A stretch of DNA of 64,000 bases from Enoplolaimus lenunculus. Lineage: Eukaryota; Nematoda; Enoplea; Enoplida; Thoracostomopsidae. Under the pieces are notes generated by a model, which saw only the letters and a list, made by a program, of their open reading frames with translations, did not search any database and was not told the origin of the DNA. Shown here piece after piece: positions 55,621-64,000 of the stretch. How positions within the stretch are numbered: the first letter of the stretch is position 1; each line of letters opens with the position of its first letter. The position numbers were made by a program, and so were the translations under genes. The stretch lies in contig JASANG010000025.1 of the NCBI GenBank assembly GCA_030248215.1, forward strand, positions 82,501 to 146,500. The letters run 5' to 3'.

Positions 55621-56484
55621 CTGAGTCAGTGGTGGATTTGATTCAGGAGTTTGAAGCGTTGAGGTTACGTTTTTCGGTTCGAAATTATGTATTTATTCAT
55701 GCGGTTTTAGCAATTACTTCCATACGTTAAGATTGGAAATTATTTCGAAAGCCAAAAATTTCTTTCATTTGCATAGTGGATGAGTTTCTACAGAAGCTCC
55801 GGGTGCATACGCTTCCTCTCTGGGGAGAGGGAAACGCAGCCGTGCCACTGCTATTAACGCAGTGCGCGTTCCCTATCCGCCTCTTAGAGTTATTTATTAT
55901 AAGCGTAAGAACCAAAATACATTTACGGACTCACTTTCCCAGCATGTTTCCGGCGTTTACCTTGACAAACAAGCAAACAAACCAGAGAGCCTACACTGAA
56001 CTGCGTCTAATACAGCAGCTGTCAGGAACCATCGAAAACGCAAAAAACATTATTTGTCTCGAACATTAAGGTAACTTAGCTACTCAAATATACAACAGTG
56101 CTCGTAAATAAATCTCTATTATAAGAGAAAGTTTGGGCACAAATGCTGGAAAAGAAAAATTACGCAACCATTACAAAATGTTCGACCAATTTGGTGGGTG
56201 TGTCCGACCGAACCCAAATTTAGGTTTAAGCCTTTGTTTTGGTCATCACCATAAACAAAGATCAACGTTGCAAGGTCTGAAAGGGCAGTTACCATTCTTG
56301 AATAGGGCCGAATAATTTCTGTGCGCACACTTTGGTCCACTTAGCGAAAGATTCACTACTTGGAAATGACTTTATTTTAGCTGGTATAAATTTTTTTGTG
56401 GTTTTTAAATTTAATATGTTTTCAATGAATATATTATAGATACAATGGTAAGATTGTAATCTATAATGATATTACACTAACTCA

Positions 56485-56646
56485 GGCCCGTAGTCAGCTT
56501 ACCATGTTAGGGGGCGCTAAAAATTTTCAGGAGGGGCATTTATATTTTTCAATGACTTACAAGCAAAGTTGAAAATCTTCTAGGATGGACGAAATTTTTT
56601 CAGGAAAGGCTAAGCCCCCGGGCCCCACTTGGCTACGGGCCCGCAT
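56485..56646 (+). mobile_element. Small MITE of the 'cccgtagccagctcacc' family, copy 3
   Basis: GGCCCGTAGTCAGCTTACC at the left and CTTGGCTACGGGCCCG at the right are inverted repeats of about 14 bp. The middle contains CAATGACTTACAAGCAAAG, shared with copy 2. About 162 bp. Confidence 0.75.
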
Positions 56647-59600
56647 TACCTAACAATAAAAGATAAAATATATAACTGAGACTGATGTTGTGTAAGGCGA
56701 TAAGCCACAGCCCTTGCTAAAATAGGTTATTCTCTTGCAATATCCAGTTAAAATGACCACAGCCAATACCAGCTACTACTAAACTCGATACTTTGAGTAC
56801 TTGGTGTGCTAAATCGTGCTGTAACCCAACGACCATTTATATGCTCGTCGCCTAGTAGTAAAACCAGCAAACGATTTATAAATATACATGTACTAAAATA
56901 AACCACCGCAGACTGATTATTACTGATTTAACTATACGACTAAGGGTACTTTATCTCTGACTCTCAACGGTTTCTGTTTCCGCCCATATGTATAACCTAA
57001 GCAGTAAGCGGTTATGTTTGACCTTGAAAACTGCGAATTTGGAATACTGCGATTGGTTAGCCACGATAAATAAATTTAAGGCAAAGCGACCGAATTGACT
57101 CAAACAGGGCAGGGCACAAAAAATTTTGAGTATTTGTAAAAAAGTGATGCAGGGTTTTTTGAGTATACGTAAAACAAGGTACAATAAATCATTTTATTTT
57201 GAAAGTTTTGCCATATTTTAGCTTCTCGTGACCTCCCCTGATTTCACGCCTAAATTTGAATTTTTGAAAGATTGGATTTTATAAGAAGAATATTTTGTTT
57301 TACGGCCGTTCCTCTCAGTCTCCATGCGTCTCATACTATTATTTATTCCACGTATTCACTTTTTATGACCTATCATCCTACCACGGGCGCCGAAGTGGTT
57401 CTGAACAATTTTTTGAAGGGGAGGAATTGGTTTAGGCCCACTTCTGCGAAAGGAGAAGTCGTCCAGGTGAGAAATGGTCATGTGAACCGGAAATGTAACA
57501 TAGGCCAACCCATCTCACAGCATAATGTATATATCACATTGTGTAATTGAAATTCGCATGCTGCATTTGGGTTTTATATAGCAATTCAAGTAATTTTTAT
57601 GCTACTCACGCAAAAATGTAATTCAAACAAAATACCAGTTTGCCCGTACACTTGTATACCTCCAAATTTACTTAAGCGAACTCACACGTATCCGAGGAGA
57701 TTAGTATCTAAAAAGCTGCGAATTAAAAAATTTTCGCAGTAAAAGTTTAAGAGCAATTAACTGTTTACTAAACGGTTGAGAAACAAAAATCGCCGCATCT
57801 TTTCCGCTTAGCAAAAGTTACAGTAAAAAGTCGATCTTCCAGGACAGCGTGTTTTTAATAACAACAGGCTCAGCTCTTCCAGGCAATTTAAAAAAACTAC
57901 TGAAACAGTTTCAAAGAGTAGCATACACAAATATATACAGCCCTTGCAACAGTATATTAAAACCCGGAAAAAAGTTGCAAAACTACCGGCTGCAATACGT
58001 CTCTTCTCGCACGAATGATTACGCTCTTGAACAGACCAAACCCTGGCCTTAGGGTTTCAAAACCATAAACCAATTATTCCTGGTTAATACTGCCTCTACA
58101 GCACTACAGGCTCTATGAGTAGTTTGTACGGGTTTATCCGAGTACACTATTTCGTTTAGATCGGGCACCAGTTCTACACAAGGTTTTTCTCTATTCGTTG
58201 AACAAAAATAAAAAACACTCTACTGTGAGCAGTTTGCATTTGAAGCGGTTTTCAGTTGGCATTAAGAAGACACATATTATCAAGTATCCAAATTGATCAA
58301 TATTAAACACAAAGTAAAAATGTCTTTAAATTTTAAGGCTCCTACTTTCTCAAATTTTCATGCTATACATGTCGTCTGGTAATTCAAAGATTAATACACT
58401 TAAACAGCTGAAAAATTTGTGTTTGAAATGGCTAAAACATAAATGTCTTATATTCAACAAGTTACTGTTGGTAATTTTTAAGACACAACTTTCTTCGTTT
58501 CAAGAAATAGTTGTCTTATGAGTCGTCCGAATGGTAAATTGATTAGATAAACTTGGACTCAGATTACTATATGCGAAAATGAAAACAGACCAAAAAGGAA
58601 ATTGAAACATTTCGTGGATTCAATTTCCCACTGCGGCTGAGACTTTAATCACCAATGAAAAAATTGAAGAGGTAACCAAATTTTGAGAAACAACCCATCC
58701 TACGTTCACGTCGTTTACGTATCTTAGGTTGTAAAATTAGGGTATTTCGTTGACCTTTAGCCCGAATTTTCGAGTCGTTTTCCTGGAAAATGTTTGTCTG
58801 GTATTTACTTCAGACATATTTGTCTGATATTTCAAAAATATATATGTCTTATATGTCAGAAATATCTCTGTCATATTTCAGAATTATTTGTCTTAATTGT
58901 TCACGAAACAAAGTCTTAATTTTCAAGCTTGTAAGATTGAGAAATTTCAGAGCCATATTGCTGAAAATTTTAAGAAATAAATGTCTGATTTTGATCCCTG
59001 CAGGGAGCACGATGAACTAGGTACGCCCCTTGGGTCCGCCAGCTACTTGTAGCGGTATTCTGGGTAAGTTGGTGAGTTTTACTTTTAGATTAATTTAGGC
59101 TAAACAAATGAGCACTCCTAGTGTGATCGAAAACAGTACACGGCTATAGCTGCTAGCGTTTTAACTGCCGGCCGACTGTGAGTCTCAAACTACCTTGGGA
59201 AATACATATAATGCATTTAGTTTTAGCAATCTATCTAAAAAAGATTTGTAGTGTTTTGTAATCATGTGAAATGAAACCTTATTGGTAAAAACAAATTAAC
59301 TGAAACTAATAGAAAGCGAACGCGGGTAAAAGCAGTATTCAATTTTAAATGTTTTGCATTCAAACAAATAGTATATTGGTCTACCGACTGACGTTGACGC
59401 AGGCCTGCAGCCAGAAGGAAGCTACGTTGCATAGCGGTTCGTGGAAAAATATTAGCCCCTGAAAAGTTTCAACCTCTAAGCTAATTTGATATAATGGCTA
59501 AGGTCAGTATAACGGCTTTAAGATAATAAATTGGCCTTAGAGCGTAGGGTTTTTTAACCATGTGCGTATCCGCTTTTAGCGCAGTTTTTGTGTACTACAT

Positions 59601-60807
59601 GTTTGAAGCCCGCATTACACCGTAAACTAACCTAAAACACTCGCGAGTGAAGCGATGAAGAAGCCGAACGCAATTAGAGTGCTAAATCTTAAGATATACA
59701 AAATTTTCGCTTTGATCGCTAAAGATGCGGTCCCAGGTAGGATTAACCCCTCGGATCCGTCAGTAGCAGTCAGTACTACAGTTTGTCACAATTAGCGTAA
59801 GCTACTGCGCCACTGCATAGAATTTTCGTCACGCAATTATTATTTTCTATTGTCGACAAGGTTCATCTGGATATGAAAACCGGAACAGGAAGTCAACGAA
59901 TTGTGCGACGCCGTAGTCAAACTTGGATCCACAGCCAGCGGTAAAGCAAAATTATGTAATGAAACTTTGTTGAATTTGCTAATTTTAACAAGATCTGCAA
60001 AGTGCTGCTAAAAATTTGACGTTATTATCTCTTTTTTAAGCCTGAAAATTGTTTTAAAGGAACCAGCTTAATGAATGATCTTGAGAAGTGGTATTGGCAA
60101 GTGGTTTTATATACAAGTGGGACAGCGACCTAGCCAAAATTTGGTTTGAAACGGTGTACCCGCCTGAAAACAAAACCTTTTTAGGCCCTAAGAACCAAAA
60201 GCTTGTTCTAAACGTTGTTAAAAGTGCTTTTCCTTGTCTCTCCAGAAGTTCATGATGGAATAAATACGGCTTTTTCTGCAGCAGTTGTCGCTCCTGAGGT
60301 GAGAACACGGCTAAATGTTTTAAATTTAACTCGCAGTATACTACTAGTGCATGTAGTAATGCAATTCCGCATTGTTGTGTATACGAGTAGTGGAATTACA
60401 ACCAAAAGCATAAAATAATATCAAAAACAGTAGATTTTCTAAACCAATCAAATACTGGCAACTGTTGCAATTGCATTCAATTGACTACTTGAAAAATTGG
60501 ATTAATACAAAAGTCCTGTACAAAAGATGTTTTTGGCAAAACCAATATAATAACACTAACGGTTTTGTCATATACAGCCAATGCTGGTTTTTAAAAAAAT
60601 TAGACACAGTACGGCGCTGGAGAGCAAAGCGACGAAATATACTATTATCAAGCTCAGTCAGCAGGCATTCTTCTGCTCTATAAGCTATGAGAGGGTATGG
60701 CTGGTTGTTTTGAACCACCGTCGCTATTTCAATAGCCTTTGTAGCAGCTGCGTTGATGTAGAGCGAACGTTAACGGTCCATGTAAACAATAGGGGCGCTG
60801 CCTGCTT

Positions 60808-60915
60808 AGTATAAGCTTAAACCAGAACCTAAACCAAAACTAGCTCAGGCCTTAGACTAAACTTGAGCCTAATACCGATCCCAAACCTGAGCCTAGGTTT
60901 AAGCCTAAGCTGTCC
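60808..60915 (+). repeat. Degenerate TTAGGC array (complement strand units)
   Basis: TAAGCTTAAACCAGAACC, then CCTAAACCAAAACTAGC, then GAGCCTAGGTTTAAGCC and TAAGC: units are read as GCCTAA variants on the plus strand and degrade towards the middle. Confidence 0.6.
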
Positions 60916-62364
60916 AGTATGCCAGTTCCCCTGTCGCCAAATGTGGCACAGGCTATACCGACATAAATAGTGAATACACCCAGTATATAGGCATGTACTA
61001 CTACCTAAACTATAGAATATTGCCGATGTTCTTTATGTGGAGGTAATATCTAGTCTCTTATTTCTCGGGTTTATGCTTATATATACATGTTGGGTATAAC
61101 AGAGGCATTTTCAAGGACGTAAACAACTAAATACGGGGATATATCTGTTCCCGAAATTTTGTTAGTCGAAAAAACGTGCTTTATATGATTTAAAATATAT
61201 ATACCTGCTTGATTCTAAAATCTGAAAAAAGATTATAACATCTCGAAATGAAATCTTTGCTCCGACACTGGATATTGTGGGGTCGGTTTCTGAACAAATA
61301 TACACAAATACATGCCTACGAAACCGAAAAACCCATCGGTTTTTATAGCTATCAGTATAAAGGCTAAGTACTGAGCTCTAGCTCGCACAGCAGGAAACCT
61401 GTAGTGTATAATAGGCGAAATACACATATTCTCACTCCGAGTATCTCTGCTTTAAACAGGCAAGCTTCTACCACGAAACGGTTAATCATTATTTTGTTGA
61501 AAGAACAAGCGAATACTACACTCAAACCCGGAAGTTGTATCTTTTAGATACATTGTTCAGTTTACCCATCGGTATGTTTGTAAACATAGGGAGGCGCTGG
61601 TACTTTTTAGAAATTGTAATGCCGTCCGGAGTGACAAATAAATGTTCCGGTTTTCATTAGGCTTAATCATTGTGTAGGTAATCTGTGAAAATAACAAAGA
61701 CGGCATCAAATACCCATGAGATGTAGTTTTATATTTTAGAAAAGTTGGTCTGGTTATTGGTTTTTGTAAGTATTCGGGTTGAATATTGTGAATTCGCGAA
61801 CCCAGTTAGCAATCGGTGTTCACAGTGAGTGTTTCAATCTACAGTTGATTGCTGCTTATGGATGATAATGCTTATATCCGATTGGGAATTGTTAGTTTTA
61901 GGTTAAAAATAATTTTCATTTGCATTGCTTTTGGAGATTAGCAAAGATGTTACGCCTGATAAAAGTCGATGAGCATAAACTGGACCGTGCATTGCTTAGC
62001 AGCACCCCCATACCCCGAAATGAGGGATGCTTGACAATCCCAAGGGATCTCTTACGAAAATCTTAAACACGTAATTTCAGAAGCAAACTTTTTATTTGTT
62101 TTAATACCAAAATGTGGTATGCTTGTTCGCTCACGACCACGTTGACTTCGGGTCGAGCCACTTACGCACTGGGAAGGCCATTGAAAATGCAATATCTCCT
62201 GGAACAATAATACAACTTACTTTTGCGTCGCAACCCTGACACGAGTTTTCCGTTGTACTAAAACAGGTTGGCTTGTATGCTGGATTGAAATCTAGCCCAA
62301 AATTTTACATTTTATTTACAATCGAGATTCGCTGAGAGAGACACTAAACAATGCGAAGCAAGGA

Positions 62365-62540
62365 AGCCCGTAACGAAGGGGAGGGGGAGGCAAGGGGTGT
62401 CAACCCCAATGGAAAAATGTTGGCCATGCTTGAAAATTTTCAACCTTGATTGTAAGCCAACGAAAACCGTTGTATGCACCTCCTGAAAAATTTTTAGCTC
62501 AAACACCAGGTGCTCCTAGCAAGGTGAGCTAGCTACGGGC
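62365..62540 (-). mobile_element. Small MITE of the 'cccgtagccagctcacc' family, copy 4, inverted
   Basis: AAGCCCGTAACGAAGG at the left and AGGTGAGCTAGCTACGGGCG at the right, with TTGATTGTAAGCCAACG in the middle as the inverse of the block in copies 2 and 3. Confidence 0.7.
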
Positions 62541-62984
62541 GTGGAAACAAGACCTACGATAACAACTGATAACTGTGATAGTTATCGCCAAACATAACGA
62601 ACAAAACACTGAATCAAACGTTTAAATTAGATCTCTGCGTAACCGTTAAAATAATGAAGAATTCACCATAATACTACATCACCGCTATCGTTCCAAAACC
62701 AAATAACAAAAAATTGTCAATTGTTCTTTTACTGGTTACCATCTGTGGCTCGGAAATTGTTTTTCGCAACACAAGTCATAGTGTAAAATACGGAAGATTT
62801 AGAGCGACACAAAACATAGTCATGAAGACAAATCATTACTGCATATCAGAGTTCCCTTGAAACCTCGTCGCGTGCCCGACAACTAATGCGTATAATCTAA
62901 CCTAATGATAGTCTAGCTGATGTATGTAGTTGCCAGTGAGATCTATTCAAGATAGAACTATGTGTTGTGCGGCCCATATTAATT

Positions 62985-63115
62985 ATTTAAGCCTGCTGAC
63001 TAAGCCTAAGCCGAAGCCTATGCGTCATCCTAAGCCTAAGTCTAAGCCTCATCCTAAGCCTTAGTCTAAGCCAAAACATAAGCCAAATTCAAAGCCTAAG
63101 CCTTTTACACTGTAA
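62985..63115 (+). repeat. Degenerate GCCTAA telomere-like array, the longest in the window
   Basis: CTAAGCCTAAGCCGAAGCC, then CATCCTAAGCCTAAGTC, then TCATCCTAAGCCTTAGTC, then TCAAAGCCTAAGCC: about 130 bp made almost only of TAAGCC variants, the complement of the nematode telomere repeat. Confidence 0.78.
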
Positions 63116-63970
63116 GCCACCGACCCTCTGTCTCCCAGTGGGCAGACCACTATAATTAAACATGGGCCAGTTCTTTTATAATTACAGTCATTGTTGTGTA
63201 TGGCAAGGTTATGCTGAAACTTGTACCCTTCTCTTTACAAGCTTCAGCCTGTAAGTTTGACGAATTATGATATTTACCAGAATTCACAGTTTTAGGCATT
63301 TAGTCTTGGTAGACGACCACAACAGAGCAGGAGTTTATTGGATTTCGGAACAGTTCACTTAACTGTTTTGAAGTCTAAACACAACTTTCTAGCTTTAGCC
63401 CAGAAGGATCTTTGAGTATTTAAAAACTACTAAAAGACTAGGACTTGTAAAACGTTTTAAACGCGCTGAATAATATTTGATGCTTTTAATTGAAAAAATT
63501 TTAATTCTACTATCCTTAATATTCTTCATACTAGAAATATTGTAAGCGAGGTGAAAAGTGAAAAAAATCGTTTGAAAATGCTGTTAGGGAAAGTCAAAAA
63601 TTAAATTTTAAAAATAATTCCTGAAAGCGACGAAATTAATAATTTGTTTAAAAGTATTCTCAAAAAATGTGACAAAAATTTCACAAAATTATTTTCAGTT
63701 GTTATTGCGACTATTTTACTTAAGGTATATTCGCCGAAAACCTATTTTATGTCAATATGTATACGAACTAAACGACAGTAATTCGCTTGAATGGATTGAA
63801 ACCAGTAAATGTTTGTATGGCTACGTATTTATTTACCTGTTTGAAATACAGCAACGAAATGTTTGCACTTGTAATATTTAATCAAAATCGGGCCCATGTA
63901 AAGATCAGGTACGGAACGTCATTCCATGGCACGAATACAACAGCAATAAGGTTACGTTTTAGACTATTTC

Positions 63971-64000
63971 GTGCTTAGATTAAGGCTTAGTTTTAGGCTT
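63971..64000 (+). repeat. Start of a TTAGGC-like array at the window edge
   Basis: GTGCTTAGATTAAGGCTTAG, then TTTTAGGCTT reaching the last base, so the array continues beyond the window. Confidence 0.6.

Larger units (their letters stand above)
55621..64000. other. 8.4-kb right flank with no defensible gene
   Basis: Contains two small MITE copies (56485-56646 and 62365-62540), telomere-like arrays (60808-60915, 62985-63115, 63971-64000) and many short open frames that lack family similarity. The stretch 58400-58990 repeats TGTCTTATATT and ATTTCAGAA-like motifs but has no clear unit. I see nothing else in 56650-60800 or 61000-62360. Confidence 0.5.

Noticed and set aside
55776-56069. 97-codon plus-strand ORF right of the filament gene
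   Set aside because: No similarity, an equally open frame on the other strand and no splice or start context. Treated as chance.
57320-57466. Possible plus-strand exon (TYHPTTGAEVVLNNFLK, ending CAG/GTGAGA)
   Set aside because: Acceptor and donor are acceptable, but no partner exon with matching phase was found and the protein is not recognised.
60246-60298. Possible plus-strand exon (VHDGINTAFSAAVVAPE) after a strong CTCTCCAG acceptor
   Set aside because: A single 53-base stretch without partner exons or family match is too little evidence.

Overview
The window is AT-rich animal DNA, almost certainly from a nematode. Three things point that way. The intermediate filament gene is of the nematode cytoplasmic type, with a lamin-length coil 1B and a lamin-tail domain. 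Degenerate arrays of TTAGGC, the nematode telomere unit, are scattered through the right half. Introns are mostly small to medium with TTTCAG or TTTTAG acceptors. Long introns full of small DNA transposons suggest a repeat-rich genome rather than a compact Caenorhabditis-like one. I do not name a species.

Three host genes can be modelled exon by exon. (1) 7357-28798, plus strand: SWT1, an RNA endonuclease of the PIN fold, here with an N-terminal WW domain. Nineteen exons join in one frame, closing at 1,123 codons plus stop. (2) 32935-40424, plus strand: an SLC36/PAT-type proton-coupled amino acid transporter of about 480-510 residues, with an acidic di-leucine sorting motif at its N-terminus. 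(3) 55389 down to 44085, minus strand: a cytoplasmic intermediate filament protein with head, long-1B rod and lamin-tail domain (566 codons in 11 exons; the last short exon was not found). Genes 2 and 3 converge.

A fourth, intronless ORF of 362 codons (20664-21752) sits on the same strand inside the 9.2-kb SWT1 intron. I do not recognise the protein. It has a splice-acceptor-like sequence nine bases before its ATG and is the most open question in the window. A possible coding exon of another minus-strand gene (55448-55620) lies just upstream of the intermediate filament start.

Region by region: 1-4900 is a broken BEL/Pao-type LTR retrotransposon fossil on the minus strand that runs off the left edge. 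5.3-7.2 kb holds a hAT-type MITE and the C-terminal end of a CR1-like LINE. 7.3-28.8 kb is SWT1, whose introns carry several non-autonomous hAT-like elements with readable 8-bp target duplications, a LINE 3' end with a GAT tail, and the nested ORF. 28.8-32.9 kb holds a long-TIR MITE and a MITE interrupted by a tRNA-derived SINE-like repeat. 32.9-40.4 kb is the transporter, with TA-flanked MITEs and foldback elements in its introns. 44-55.4 kb is the intermediate filament gene, with a second SINE-like copy, a foldback element and a GGACAG-type minisatellite in its introns. 55.6-64 kb has no gene I can defend, only repeats and telomere-like arrays.

The three proteins do not form a pathway: nuclear RNA surveillance (SWT1), lysosomal or plasma-membrane amino acid export (SLC36) and epithelial/muscle cytoskeleton (intermediate filament) are unrelated neighbours.
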